A stretch of 64,000 nucleotides of DNA from JAJECS01 sp965262745 (GCA_965262745.1 OZ253558.1:1302001-1366000); one strand, 5' to 3'; numbered from the stretch's first letter, positions 7,471 through 16,630 are shown. Notes: generated by a model from the sequence alone, not told the origin. Program-made: numbers and translations.

Positions 7471-8106
7471 ATGCACGCGTCGGAGCCAGCGGAAGCGAAT
7501 TCGCCCAGCGACTCGGGGAGCATGACGGACCCGTCGCCGGTGCTGCCCGTGCGGCTGCGCGTCGCCATCGCGGGCACGTCGGTTGCGTTGCTCCTGGCGT
7601 TTATCGCCGTCCTGGCTCTGGCGTTGCGCGGACAAACCGCCCAGGGTCAATTCGGCATCTTCGCCACCGGGCGCGTCGTGAACCTGGATCCGCGTCCCGC
7701 CCCCGATTTCGTGCTGACCACGTACGACGGGCAGCGACTGCAGCTCTCCGACTTTCGCGGACAGGTCGTGCTGCTAAATTTCTGGGCGTCGTGGTGCCCG
7801 CCGTGCCGCGTGGAAGCCCCGGTGCTGCAGCGCGCGGCCGAGCGCCTGGACTCAGCCGGGCTGGTCGTAATCGGCATCGATGTCTGGGACGACGAGACGC
7901 AAGCGCGGGCGTTCCTGGACGAGTTTGGCGTCACCTATCCAAACGTCGAGGACACGACGCGTTCGATCCCCGTCGAATTCGGCGTTACGGGCTTGCCTGA
8001 GACGTTCGTCATCTCGCGGAGCGGCGTGCTCGTCAGCCGCTGGGTGGGTCCGATCAACGATGAGCAGCTCGCCGATCTGGTGGCCCCGCTGCTCGAAGGC
8101 ACCTAG
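7471..8106 (+). CDS. TlpA/CcmG-like membrane-anchored thioredoxin
   Basis: A 211-residue protein with one N-terminal membrane helix (about residues 30-52) and a TlpA/ResA/CcmG-type domain. Features are APDFVLTTYDGQRLQLSDF, the active site WASWCPPCRVEAP (Cys109, Cys112) and the cis-Pro loop GLPETFVI. It is divergent from the other thioredoxin gene. No ccmG lies in the Ccm cluster, so this protein may do that job, reducing apocytochrome thiols; that is inference. ATG at 7471 is preferred because a TATATT box sits 7 nt upstream; an ATG at 7522 is an alternative. Confidence 0.88.
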   Translation: MHASEPAEANSPSDSGSMTDPSPVLPVRLRVAIAGTSVALLLAFIAVLALALRGQTAQGQFGIFATGRVVNLDPRPAPDFVLTTYDGQRLQLSDFRGQVVLLNFWASWCPPCRVEAPVLQRAAERLDSAGLVVIGIDVWDDETQARAFLDEFGVTYPNVEDTTRSIPVEFGVTGLPETFVISRSGVLVSRWVGPINDEQLADLVAPLLEGT

Positions 8107-8127
8107 CCGGTGGGGAACGAACCGCAG

Positions 8128-8439
8128 TCAGGCGTCGATGGAGGGCTCCGGCGACGGCGACTTGCGCAGAGCGAACCGAGCCCGGCCGCCGCGTTCTTCA
8201 ATCGTCAGCGTGTGCCCGCTCAGCACTGCCGCCGCTTCCGCATCCGCGGCCAAGATGGCTCGCTCTTCGAACATGATCGTCTTGTCGCCTTCCAGCAGCT
8301 CGTCGGACTCAAGGCGCACGTCCAGCTCGCCAGTCGCGTTGCGGAAAGCGTGCGCCCGTATCACCTGGTTCGCGGCGACCGCTGCGTCATTGACGGCGGC
8401 GCGCAAGGCGAGAGCTGCCTGATGCGTGACAACGAGCAT
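8128..8439 (-). CDS. HesB/IscA-like (Fe-S biosynthesis fold) protein lacking cysteines
   Basis: A 103-residue small protein. Its pattern, MLVVTHQAALALRAAV at the start, LDVRLESDELLEGDKTIMFEE in the middle and a final LTIEERGGRARFAL, resembles the cysteine-poor HesB-like group often annotated as Fe-S cluster biosynthesis family or adhesin in Actinobacteria. A-type scaffolds normally carry three conserved cysteines; this sequence has none, so it should not bind a cluster in the usual way. It converges on the thioredoxin gene and is divergent from the EEP gene. The family call is from pattern memory only. Confidence 0.55.
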   Translation of the reverse strand: MLVVTHQAALALRAAVNDAAVAANQVIRAHAFRNATGELDVRLESDELLEGDKTIMFEERAILAADAEAAAVLSGHTLTIEERGGRARFALRKSPSPEPSIDA

Positions 8440-8492
8440 GATTGGCGTGCACCGTACCGCAGCCAGTTTTTCCAGCTCCCACAGGACCAGCC

Positions 8493-9260
8493 ATGCGGGT
8501 GATGACGGCCAATGTTCGCAACGCCGACCGTGCGGACGACGGCCACGCCTGGGACGTCCGGAAGGATGCCTGCACGCGCGTCATTGCCGCCTGCGCGCCT
8601 GATGTCCTGGGCCTGCAGGAAGCCACGATCGAGCAAGTCGAGGCGGTCGCGGCCGCGATGCCTGACCACACGTGGCTCGGGCTGCGTCAGAATCCGCTCG
8701 GGCACCCTCGGAACGCCGTGCTAATCCATCGATCCTTCACGGTCACGGATCGCGGCGGCTATTGGCTGTCGCCGACGCCGCACGTGCCGGGCTCGATTGG
8801 CTGGGACGCCAGATACCCACGCCATGTCAACTGGGTGGTTCTCGCCGGACCCGACGGCGGGCATTGGCGCGTTAGCAACACCCATCTCGACCACGAGTGC
8901 GCCCAGGCGCGCGCGGGCGCGGCGCGGCTCCTGGCCGAAGACACCGCCGCCTGGCCCACCGAATCCCCGCAGGTGCTCATGGGCGACTTCAATACCGTCG
9001 CGGGTAGCGCACCCCTGACGACGCTGGAATGCGCCGGCTGGCGCGACGCCTGGGCGGCCGCCCACCCGGATCAGCCAGACTCAGGCCCCACGCGGCACGG
9101 GTTCGGTAGGGCGGCCTCGGCCCATCCGCAGCGCATCGACTGGATCATGGTCCGTGGTCCCACGAACGTTCACGCCTGCGAGGTCGTGCGCGACCGGCCC
9201 GACGGCATGTGGCCGTCGGACCACTACTTCATGTGGGCCGACGTCGAGGCGGTTGGCTAG
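8493..9260 (+). CDS. Endonuclease/exonuclease/phosphatase (EEP) family hydrolase
   Basis: A 255-residue metal-dependent phosphoesterase fold. Conserved EEP motifs are MTANVRN at the start, LGLQEAT (catalytic Glu), SNTHLDHE, MGDFNTVAGSAPL (Asp/Asn) and the C-terminal WPSDHYFMW (Asp-His). Such proteins hydrolyse nucleic acid, phospholipid or inositol-phosphate phosphodiesters. No signal peptide is evident, so action in the cytosol is likely; the substrate is unknown. The start at 8493 has AGGA upstream; the frame also opens earlier at 8442. Its stop shares the four bases CTAG with the stop of the convergent Gfo/Idh gene. Confidence 0.85.
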   Translation: MRVMTANVRNADRADDGHAWDVRKDACTRVIAACAPDVLGLQEATIEQVEAVAAAMPDHTWLGLRQNPLGHPRNAVLIHRSFTVTDRGGYWLSPTPHVPGSIGWDARYPRHVNWVVLAGPDGGHWRVSNTHLDHECAQARAGAARLLAEDTAAWPTESPQVLMGDFNTVAGSAPLTTLECAGWRDAWAAAHPDQPDSGPTRHGFGRAASAHPQRIDWIMVRGPTNVHACEVVRDRPDGMWPSDHYFMWADVEAVG

Positions 9261-10330
9261 CCGTAGAGTTCGCTGACGGCGACGACGTTGCCGCCGGCAG
9301 CCGCCGAGCGATACGCGGCGTCCAGGAGTTCGACGCTGCGCAGCCCGATCGTGCCCGGCGATCCGTTGGGCGCGCGTCCGAGGCACACGTCAACCAGGTT
9401 GGCAGCCGTGGCGAAACGCGGGTAGGTATCGTCCGGATTGGGAATACTCACCTCCTCGGACGGACCGTCGTGGCGGGTGATGGTCAAGTGGCCCTTGACT
9501 GCGTCGAGCAGGACGTAGCCGTTCTCGCAGTACACCCGCACGTCCAGCTGGCCGGCGTCACCGGTCGGCATGTTGCCGGTTCCGGACACCGCGCCCACGG
9601 CACCGCCCTCGAACCGCACGCTCATCGCATCGACGAGATCCAAGGGAAGGTCGTAGTTGTTCATGACCGCCGACACACGTTCGGCGCGCAGGCCCGAGAT
9701 GAAGAACATCAGCCCTGACGAGTGGGTGATCTGCAAGTGGCCCTCGCCGCCGCCGGACACGCGAGGGTCGTTGTAGACCTCGTCCGGCCCGACAACCTTC
9801 CAGTCGAACACCGGGCGGTAGGCCTCGGCGTTGCCGCGCAGGAACTCGATAATCATCGACGCGTAGGCATTCACCACGTGTTGCGGCTCGCCGAGTTCGC
9901 CGCTGGTGATGACTTCGCGCGCGCGCTGGGCCGTGCGGGTGAAATGCCAGGGATAGCCGATGATCAACTCGCGTTCGGCCGCGGCTGCGCGGTCGACGAG
10001 GTCGCGCGCGTCGACGGCGGTGAGCGTCATGGGCTTTTCGAGCATCACGTGCCGCCCCGAGTCGAGGCAGGCGGCGGCGACCGCGTGGTGCGCCGCATGG
10101 GCAACCGCGACGATCACGCCGTCAAGCTCCTCCTCGGCGAGCAAATCGTTGACATTCGTGTAGACCGCGTGCCCCGGAAACGCCTCCGCCGCCTTTCCGA
10201 GCCGCTCCGAGTTTGCGTCGCAGATCGCGACAAGCTCGGCCAGCGGGTTGTCCCGCAGGCCGGGAATATGGGTATAGGTCGACCACCAGCCGGTACCGAC
10301 GACGGCAATGCGTGCGCGATCACTCGACAT
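9257..10330 (-). CDS. Gfo/Idh/MocA family NAD(P)-dependent oxidoreductase
   Basis: A 357-residue two-domain sugar or cyclitol dehydrogenase-type protein. The Rossmann part starts RIAVVGTGWWSTYTHIPGL, followed by ICDANSERL; the active-site Lys lies in the family motif MLEKPMT (near residue 98). The C-terminal domain has the usual GGGEGHLQITHSSGLMFF segment. The ATG at 10330 is chosen over a TTG 15 bases upstream because GAGGGA lies just before it. The substrate is not predictable; genes of this family commonly occur with SDRs and EEP proteins in polyol catabolism. Confidence 0.88.
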   Translation of the reverse strand: MSSDRARIAVVGTGWWSTYTHIPGLRDNPLAELVAICDANSERLGKAAEAFPGHAVYTNVNDLLAEEELDGVIVAVAHAAHHAVAAACLDSGRHVMLEKPMTLTAVDARDLVDRAAAAERELIIGYPWHFTRTAQRAREVITSGELGEPQHVVNAYASMIIEFLRGNAEAYRPVFDWKVVGPDEVYNDPRVSGGGEGHLQITHSSGLMFFISGLRAERVSAVMNNYDLPLDLVDAMSVRFEGGAVGAVSGTGNMPTGDAGQLDVRVYCENGYVLLDAVKGHLTITRHDGPSEEVSIPNPDDTYPRFATAANLVDVCLGRAPNGSPGTIGLRSVELLDAAYRSAAAGGNVVAVSELYG

Positions 10331-10387
10331 GCTCACGTCCCTCAAGTGGCTATATGGCGCGCATCGTACGCCGCGCGCCGCCCGGGC

Positions 10388-11500
10388 TCAGCCGGATAGC
10401 GCCGACCCCGCGCACGTGCGGCCACCGCTGCGCTCGTCGGGCATCCCGGAAATGCCCGGATCGTGCGCATAGCCCGTGAGCTCGACATAGCCATACCCCA
10501 CCGACCGCCCATCCCTCATTATGTCAACCAGTCCTTCCCAGTAAATGCTGCCCGTGCTCTGGCGCGTGTCGAGCTCTTGATCGGCCAGGACTGGTTGCAC
10601 CACCACGTCCAGCCCTAGCACGGGAACCAAAATCCGCCATGCTGAGGGGTAGGTCGTGAACGTTCTGGGACTGGTCCAAATGTCGAGCGGAATCGTCGTG
10701 AATTCATCGCTCGTCAGATGCAGGGCGCGGCCCGCGCCGCTGAGCGTGGCATAGCCCAGCACGAGCCGACGACGCTCATCCCAGATCTCAGTGACCATGA
10801 GATCGCGCCCATCATCAAAGCGCAGGCTCATCCAGTCCCAGCCCCCGGAAGTCACGGAGATGAAGTCACCCCATTGGTGGTCGAACCAGGCGGTGCCGCT
10901 GACGCCAACCGCGCCGCCCGCGTCCGTCAGGCGGCCCGTGACGCTGAGCCGCGGGTAGGAGTAGTAGTAGCTCCACCCAAGCTCACCGAAGTCGAGCACG
11001 CCGCCGTGGTGCTCGACGGCCCGGTACGCCGGGTCGAACGCGAGGTTGACCACATAGCCCGGCATGGCGGCGTCAACCGTGAAGCGGTCCCCGTCGAACG
11101 CCAGCCGCCACCCGTCGACGCAGAGGTCCAAGGCGTCGGACGGCCCCGTGCTCGGGCCAAGGGCCGTGCGTTCCTCGAACAGCATCTCCCCCGCCGCAAC
11201 GTCGGTGATCGCGAAGTGCGCCGCGTAGGCCGGCGGACCGCCGCCGCGCACCGCCTGGAAGATGACGAACTCGAAGCCCAAGGTGCGGCGATCGCCTGTG
11301 TTCAACCGCCCCGTGAAGTACCACCACTCGCTCAGGTTGCCGTGCGGCGCCTCATCGGCAGGCAGGTCGATGGCGGGAAATGTGCGCTCGCCTGGACTTG
11401 GCGTGGGCGCGGACGCGAGCGGCGTCACCTCCGCCCCGCAGGCGGCGGCAAGCATCAGCACGACAAGCGCAAGCCCCACCAGGCGCACGCGGCATGTCAT
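10388..11500 (-). CDS. CrtC/AttH-like lipocalin-fold lipoprotein
   Basis: A 370-residue predicted lipoprotein: signal peptide with lipobox LAAAC within the first 30 residues, then a Pro/Ser/Thr segment. The body has the pattern of the CrtC/AttH (carotenoid 1,2-hydratase-like, tandem lipocalin) family: EWWYFTGRL near the start, FEFVIFQAVRGG, YAAHFAITD, GTAWFDHQWGDF and WDWMSLRFDDGRDLM. Biochemical roles in this family beyond carotenoid hydration are mostly unknown. The start overlaps the MMPL stop (ATGA), making it the last gene of the btu operon; the link to the MMPL exporter suggests a periplasmic or outer-face lipid or hydrophobic-ligand function. Confidence 0.8.
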   Translation of the reverse strand: MTCRVRLVGLALVVLMLAAACGAEVTPLASAPTPSPGERTFPAIDLPADEAPHGNLSEWWYFTGRLNTGDRRTLGFEFVIFQAVRGGGPPAYAAHFAITDVAAGEMLFEERTALGPSTGPSDALDLCVDGWRLAFDGDRFTVDAAMPGYVVNLAFDPAYRAVEHHGGVLDFGELGWSYYYSYPRLSVTGRLTDAGGAVGVSGTAWFDHQWGDFISVTSGGWDWMSLRFDDGRDLMVTEIWDERRRLVLGYATLSGAGRALHLTSDEFTTIPLDIWTSPRTFTTYPSAWRILVPVLGLDVVVQPVLADQELDTRQSTGSIYWEGLVDIMRDGRSVGYGYVELTGYAHDPGISGMPDERSGGRTCAGSALSG

Positions 11501-13698
11501 CGCGGATAGAGGGTCGGACGCTCGAAGAGCCAGGACGGCGCCCACCAGTTCCAGCGTCCCAACAGCCGCATGGTGGAGGGCACCAGCAGCGAGCGCACGA
11601 TTGTCGCGTCGATGAACACAGCAACCGCGGCACCAAGCCCAATGGCCTTCACGAGCACGATATCGGCGCTCGCGAACGCCAGGCCGACCACGATCACGAC
11701 CAGCGCCGCACTGGTGATCACGCGCCCGCTGCGCGCCAGGCCTTGCGCCACGCTCGCCGCGTTGTCGAGCCCCGCGTCACGGCCCTCCTTGATGCGCGAG
11801 AGCAGAAAGACCTCATAGTCCATGCTCAGCCCAAACAGCACCGCGAATAAGATGATCGGCGCCGTGGACTCGATAAAGCCCAGCGGTTCGAAGCGCAGCA
11901 CGTTTTCCAGCCATCCGTCCTGGAACACCAGAACCAGCGCCCCAAAGCTCGCGAGGAGGCTGAGGACGTTCATGACAACCGCCTTCAGCGGCAGCACGAC
12001 CGAGCGGAATTGGGCGACGAGCGCCACGTAGGTCACGAGCAGGATCAGGCCGACGGCTTTCGGAAAATCCCCATACAGGCGGTCCACGAAGTCGGTCAGA
12101 CTGGCCGCCCCACCCCCAACCAGCGCGTCCAGCCCGTTGGCATCGCGGTACTCGCGGATGGCGTGGACCAGATCGCGGGCCTCGTCGGACGTGGCGGCCG
12201 CGCGAGGTTCCACAACCATGAGAGCCGTATTGCCGTTGGTTAGCCCCTCCGCCGTGGCGGCGGCAAACGCTTCCGGTATGGCCGCCGGATCGCGATAGAG
12301 CAGTTGGTATTGCTCCAGGGTGATGCGCGGATCGATGGTCACGTGGCTGTAGACCTGCGCCACGCGCGGGTCGGCGCGGAGGGCCTCACCGAAGGCGTGC
12401 ATGCGGGCAATCGACTCGGGCGCCAGCGCCGGGGCATCCAGCCGGGCCACGATCGCGAGCGGGGCGGGCTGACCGGGGCCGAATTCCTCGCTCATGGCGT
12501 CGTAGGCCGCGCGCGCGAGACTGCCCGACCCGAGCACCGACGCGTCCGCGCCGCGGATCCGCGCGTGGAGGAACGGCACGCCCAGCAGAATCAAGAGCGC
12601 GCTCACGGCCAGGAATATCGGCAGCGGACGCCGCATCACGGCGTGCGCCAGGCGCTCCCACCCATCGCGAATCCTGAGCCGTGGAGTCGGAATTGCCCAA
12701 CGGTTCACGTTGGGACCCAGCTCGGCCAGGATCGCCGGCACCAGCGTCAACGCCGCGGTCACGGCGATGAGCACCACGATCGCACCGCCGATGCCGATCG
12801 ACCGCAGCATCATGAACTCGAATACGCTCAGCGACGCCAGGCCGACGAGCACCGCAAAGCCGGAAAATACCACGGCCCGGCCCGCCGTATTCATCGTCAC
12901 CCTCACCGCGTCGTCGACCTCCCGACCCCGCCCTAGTTCCTCGCGAAACCGGCTCACGAGGAACAGCGAGTAGTCGGCACCGAGCCCGAGCCCGACCAGC
13001 GTGACCACATTGAGCGCAAACACGGAGAAGCTGGTGACCTGGCCCACAGCCCACACCGCGGCCAGCCCGATCACGACGGTGGCGCCGCCAGCGACCAGGG
13101 GAATCGCCGCGGCGACGATCGAGCCGAACACCAGGATCAGCACGATCAGCGCAAAGGGTCCGCCGATGAGCTCCGCGCGGCGCAGATCGCCTTCGCTCAG
13201 CGTTTGGATGTCGCTGTAAAAGACGGCGGCGCCGGCCACGTGCGTTTCGAGCTCCGGCGTCGCCACCAACTCACGAATGGTCGGCACGAGTTGATGGGCA
13301 TTCTCGAGTTCCAGGCTGATGAAGACGGTGGCATAGCCCGCGCGGCCGCTCGGGGCGATCTGGGTGAAGTTCTGCCAGTGGGGAATGATGGCCACAACTT
13401 CCGGGAGCGCCGCAACCGGCTGGAGCGCCGCCGCGGCGGCCTGGATGAAGCGGGGCTCGGTGGCGTCGAGGTGGTCACTGCGAAAGAGGATCTCAATCGG
13501 CGTGCCGGGGTTGTCGAGGTCGTTGGTCAGACGCTCGAGCGCGAGCTCGGCTTCGAGTCCCGATGCTGAGAAGCCACCCGCTCGCAGCACCGATCCAACC
13601 CGCGGCGCGATGAGCAGCGCGGCCACGGCGGCAATGATCCACAGCGCGATGACCAACCGGCGCCGGTCGACTACCCACGAGGAAAGGGTGTCCAGCAT
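11497..13698 (-). CDS. MMPL/RND-superfamily exporter
   Basis: A 733-residue polytopic membrane protein in two repeated halves. Each half has a helix, a large external loop and five further helices. Family motifs are GLGADYSLFLVSRFREELGRG in the first half and GLSMDYEVFLLSRIKEGRDAG in the second, both carrying the membrane Asp-Tyr characteristic of MMPL proteins, with proton-motive-force-driven export of lipids or hydrophobic compounds as the family role. It directly abuts btuD (stop and start with no gap) and overlaps the lipoprotein gene downstream, so it sits in the cobalamin riboswitch operon. Confidence 0.9.
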   Translation of the reverse strand: MLDTLSSWVVDRRRLVIALWIIAAVAALLIAPRVGSVLRAGGFSASGLEAELALERLTNDLDNPGTPIEILFRSDHLDATEPRFIQAAAAALQPVAALPEVVAIIPHWQNFTQIAPSGRAGYATVFISLELENAHQLVPTIRELVATPELETHVAGAAVFYSDIQTLSEGDLRRAELIGGPFALIVLILVFGSIVAAAIPLVAGGATVVIGLAAVWAVGQVTSFSVFALNVVTLVGLGLGADYSLFLVSRFREELGRGREVDDAVRVTMNTAGRAVVFSGFAVLVGLASLSVFEFMMLRSIGIGGAIVVLIAVTAALTLVPAILAELGPNVNRWAIPTPRLRIRDGWERLAHAVMRRPLPIFLAVSALLILLGVPFLHARIRGADASVLGSGSLARAAYDAMSEEFGPGQPAPLAIVARLDAPALAPESIARMHAFGEALRADPRVAQVYSHVTIDPRITLEQYQLLYRDPAAIPEAFAAATAEGLTNGNTALMVVEPRAAATSDEARDLVHAIREYRDANGLDALVGGGAASLTDFVDRLYGDFPKAVGLILLVTYVALVAQFRSVVLPLKAVVMNVLSLLASFGALVLVFQDGWLENVLRFEPLGFIESTAPIILFAVLFGLSMDYEVFLLSRIKEGRDAGLDNAASVAQGLARSGRVITSAALVVIVVGLAFASADIVLVKAIGLGAAVAVFIDATIVRSLLVPSTMRLLGRWNWWAPSWLFERPTLYPR

Positions 13699-14514
13699 CT
13701 ACCTCATGGCGGCGCCGGCGTGCAAATTGGGCAGCACACGCCGAGCGCCCGTGACTGGGTCGTCCATCACCTGAGCATCCACGCCGAACACCCGTTGCAG
13801 CAAGGCGGAGTTGACGACATCGCGCGGAGGGCCGTCCGCGACGATCCGACCGGCGCTCAACACCAGCAGCCTCGGAAAGCATCCGGCCGCCAGGTCAATG
13901 TCGTGCAGGGCCGCCATCACCGTCACGCCCTGTTCGCGGCTGATGCCGGCGACGAGCTGAAGCAACTCGATGCGGTGCGCCAGGTCGAGGTGGGCCGTCG
14001 GCTCGTCCATGAGCAAGATACGCGGCTCCTGCGCGAGTGCCAGCGCGATCACGACCCGCTGCCGCTCGCCGCCGCTCAGCGCGTTGTATTCCCGCCCCTG
14101 CAACCCCTCGACGTGCGTCGCGGCGAGGGCTTGATCGACGGCACGCTCATCGGCCTCGCTCAGCGAGCCGAACCGGCCCAGATACGGCGCCCGGCCGAGC
14201 GCGACAATCTCCCGCACGCGATAGGCGAACGGAATCTGAAACTCCTGTGGGACGGCGCCGATGCTGCGCGCGATGTCACGCGCGCGCATGGATCGCACTT
14301 CGGTTCCGCCGACGCTGACTCTTCCGACCTGAGTGCGCAGTAGTCCGTTCACGCACGCCATGAGCGTGGTCTTGCCGGCGCCGTTTGGCCCAATGAGGGC
14401 CGCCATTTCGCCAGGCGCCAGCCGAAAGCTCACGTCGTGCAGCACCGGGTCCCCGTTGTACGCAAATGACAGACCCTCGACCTCAATCGCCATGCCTGGG
14501 GGCTCAGAATTCAT
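13699..14514 (-). CDS. btuD: Cobalamin ABC importer ATP-binding subunit BtuD-like
   Basis: A 271-residue ABC ATPase of the iron-siderophore/heme/B12 group. Walker A is GPNGAGKTTL (near residue 43), the signature is LSGGERQRV, Walker B is ILLMDEPTAHLDL and the switch His is in ALHDIDLA. It couples ATP hydrolysis to the permease BtuC at the inner membrane. On family alone heme or siderophore would be possible substrates; the cobalamin riboswitch ahead of the operon argues for B12. It overlaps btuC by 11 bp. Confidence 0.9.
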   Translation of the reverse strand: MNSEPPGMAIEVEGLSFAYNGDPVLHDVSFRLAPGEMAALIGPNGAGKTTLMACVNGLLRTQVGRVSVGGTEVRSMRARDIARSIGAVPQEFQIPFAYRVREIVALGRAPYLGRFGSLSEADERAVDQALAATHVEGLQGREYNALSGGERQRVVIALALAQEPRILLMDEPTAHLDLAHRIELLQLVAGISREQGVTVMAALHDIDLAAGCFPRLLVLSAGRIVADGPPRDVVNSALLQRVFGVDAQVMDDPVTGARRVLPNLHAGAAMR

Positions 14515-15616
14515 ACGCCCCCCGCGTCCGCCGCAGCAGCACGATGAAGAACGGCGAGCCGACGATGGCCGTGAAGATGCCCACCGGCAGCTCCACCGGC
14601 GCCAGCACGGTCCGCGCCAGCAGGTCCATGAGGATCAAATAGGCGGCGCCCGTCAGCGCCGCGGTAGGGAGCAGCAGGCGATTGTTGGGACCGATGACCA
14701 GGCGCACCGCGTGCGGGATCAGCAAGCCGACGAAGGCGACCAGCCCACTGAGAGAGACGGCCAGAGCCGTGAGCAGTGACGCAACGGCGATGATCAGCAG
14801 CTTGGTGCGCTCGATATCGACGCCGACGCGCGCCGCGCCACGTTCGCCCAAGACCAACGCGTTGAGACGCGCCGTGAGCAGCAGCCCGGCAATCGCTCCG
14901 CCGAGCATCAGCGGCAGCACGGTCGCCAGCGGCGTCCAGCCGTTGACCGATATTCCGCCGAGTATCCACGAGAGCGTTTGGACAATGCGGAGTTGGAGCT
15001 GGTCGCTCAGCAGCACCAGCAGCGCGTTGAACGCGCCGGCGACCGAGCCGATGGCAAAGCCGGCCAAGATGAGGCCGCTGATGCTTGTCCGGCCGCGATG
15101 GCGCGACAGCAGGAAGACGATCCACACCGCCGTGAACGAACCGAGGAATCCCAGAAGGGGAATGATCCCGAACCCCAGCGCCGTGAACTGAAGGCCGAGC
15201 AAAAGGGTGCCGACCACGGCGCCGAGCGCCGCGCCGCCGGACGAGCCGATCACGAACGGATCGGCGAGCGGATTGCGCAGCAGGCCCTGGAACATCACGC
15301 CCGCGATCGCCAGCGACGCCCCCACGCCGCCCGCCGCCAGCACCCGCGGCAGACGGATGCTCAGCAGAATCTGGGCGTCGGTGGCGCTCCACCAGGGCTC
15401 GACGTCAGCGAACGGCAGCGCGTTCCATAGCAACCCGAGAAGCGCGGCCGGGTGGATCCCAACGCTGCCGATCCAGACACCGATGGCCGCCGCGACAACC
15501 ATGATGGCGCCCGCCGCGCCCAAGACCACCGCGGCGCGGGGACCGCGCCAACGCAGGGCGGCGGACGGCCTCGGCAGCGCCGCGACCACCCCGACCACGT
15601 CCCCGGATTCCGTCAC
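14504..15616 (-). CDS. btuC: Cobalamin ABC importer permease BtuC-like (FecCD family)
   Basis: A 370-residue permease with about ten hydrophobic helices typical of the FecCD/BtuC family. Recognisable stretches are IRLPRVLAAGGVGASLAIAG near residue 87, NPLADPFVIGSSGGAALGAV, GAFNALLVLLSDQ, the L-loop contact GLVAFVGLLIPHAVRL, and the final LPVGIFTAIVGSPFFIVLL. It forms the membrane channel for import, partnered with BtuD and BtuF. GTG start, overlapping the btuF stop in GTGA. Confidence 0.92.
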   Translation of the reverse strand: MTESGDVVGVVAALPRPSAALRWRGPRAAVVLGAAGAIMVVAAAIGVWIGSVGIHPAALLGLLWNALPFADVEPWWSATDAQILLSIRLPRVLAAGGVGASLAIAGVMFQGLLRNPLADPFVIGSSGGAALGAVVGTLLLGLQFTALGFGIIPLLGFLGSFTAVWIVFLLSRHRGRTSISGLILAGFAIGSVAGAFNALLVLLSDQLQLRIVQTLSWILGGISVNGWTPLATVLPLMLGGAIAGLLLTARLNALVLGERGAARVGVDIERTKLLIIAVASLLTALAVSLSGLVAFVGLLIPHAVRLVIGPNNRLLLPTAALTGAAYLILMDLLARTVLAPVELPVGIFTAIVGSPFFIVLLRRTRGAYEF

Positions 15617-16560
15617 GCGAACAGAACCGGATGCAAGAACCGGGCCAGGGCCTCAAGCGCCAAGCCGATGCGGGGCCCCGGCCGTGACATCTGATCGCTT
15701 AACTCCTCGGTCACCTCGAGAATTCGGCCATTGACGACCGCGTCGATGGCCTCCCAGCCAATGCGCGACCGCACGGACGACGCGGTGGTGCCAAATGGGG
15801 CGTCGGCTAGCACGATCACCTGGGGGTCCCGGGCGAGGATTTCCTCGAATCCGACCTGCGGGAAGGGCGACCGCGCGTCACTGAAGATATTCTCGCCGCC
15901 CGCCAGGGTCAGCAGGTCGTGCACGAAATTGCCCGAGCCAACGGTGAACGGCCTGGAAGGATCCGATGCGTCAAGCTCATGAAACACGCGCGGTCGGGCC
16001 TCGGCCCCGGACACCGTTTCCACGACGCGCTCGATCTGCTCCTCCACGTCAGTAGCCACCGCATCAGCGGCTTGCTCCAGACCGACAGCAGCGCCCAGCC
16101 CCCGAATAGAAGCGGCGACACCGCGCACGTCGGGGCTATCCGCCACCCACACGGTGATACCTGCGGACCGGAGCTTTTCGACGTCGTCAGGAGACGTGAT
16201 GGAGGCGGCCACAATCAGATCAGGCTCCAGCGCCACGATCCGCTCGATATCGGGGGTCATCGAGCCAATGCGGTCAATTTCGGCGGTCTCAGGCGGGTAG
16301 TTGCTGAAGTCGTCCACGCCGACGACCCGATCGCCGGCGCCGATGGCAAACAGAATTTCAGTGCCGCTGGGCGCCAGCGACACGATGCGCTCGATCTCGC
16401 CGGTCAGCGAGACCTCCGTACCGGCGCTGTCGACGAGTACGCGCGGCGACGCCGACGCAGGGTCGTCAGGGCCGCAGGCGGCCAGCACCAAGGCCGCGAG
16501 AACTACCGCGACAAGCGGAAGGGTAAGCCTGAACCACGAGCAAATGCGCCAAGAACTCAA
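15613..16560 (-). CDS. btuF: Cobalamin-binding lipoprotein BtuF-like
   Basis: A 315-residue substrate-binding protein of the helical-backbone (cluster A-II) type. The start is placed at a TTG at 16560 because GGAGG lies 5 nt upstream and the chain then begins with a signal peptide ending in lipobox LAAC (Cys29). The longer frame to 16704 lacks coding character. The mature part has the family layout: RIVSLAPSGTEILFAIGAGDRVVGV, the LEPDLIVAASI strand and the conserved GGENIF near residue 230. It captures the vitamin outside the membrane for BtuCD and is the first gene after the riboswitch. Confidence 0.9.
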   Translation of the reverse strand: MSSWRICSWFRLTLPLVAVVLAALVLAACGPDDPASASPRVLVDSAGTEVSLTGEIERIVSLAPSGTEILFAIGAGDRVVGVDDFSNYPPETAEIDRIGSMTPDIERIVALEPDLIVAASITSPDDVEKLRSAGITVWVADSPDVRGVAASIRGLGAAVGLEQAADAVATDVEEQIERVVETVSGAEARPRVFHELDASDPSRPFTVGSGNFVHDLLTLAGGENIFSDARSPFPQVGFEEILARDPQVIVLADAPFGTTASSVRSRIGWEAIDAVVNGRILEVTEELSDQMSRPGPRIGLALEALARFLHPVLFA

Positions 16561-16630
16561 GAGGTCCTCCAAGGGCGCGGACGCGCAACACGCGGCGCCC
16601 GCCGATGTGACGTGAACCGGAATCCGGAAT

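Noticed and set aside
7273..7650. N-terminal extension of the thioredoxin lipoprotein by about 126 codons
   Set aside because: It would bury a clear Arg-Arg signal peptide and lipobox and overlaps the divergent thioredoxin gene.
13699..16560. Heme or siderophore importer as the function of the FecCD-family ABC system
   Set aside because: Family alone allows it, but the cobalamin riboswitch immediately upstream makes B12 the better assignment.
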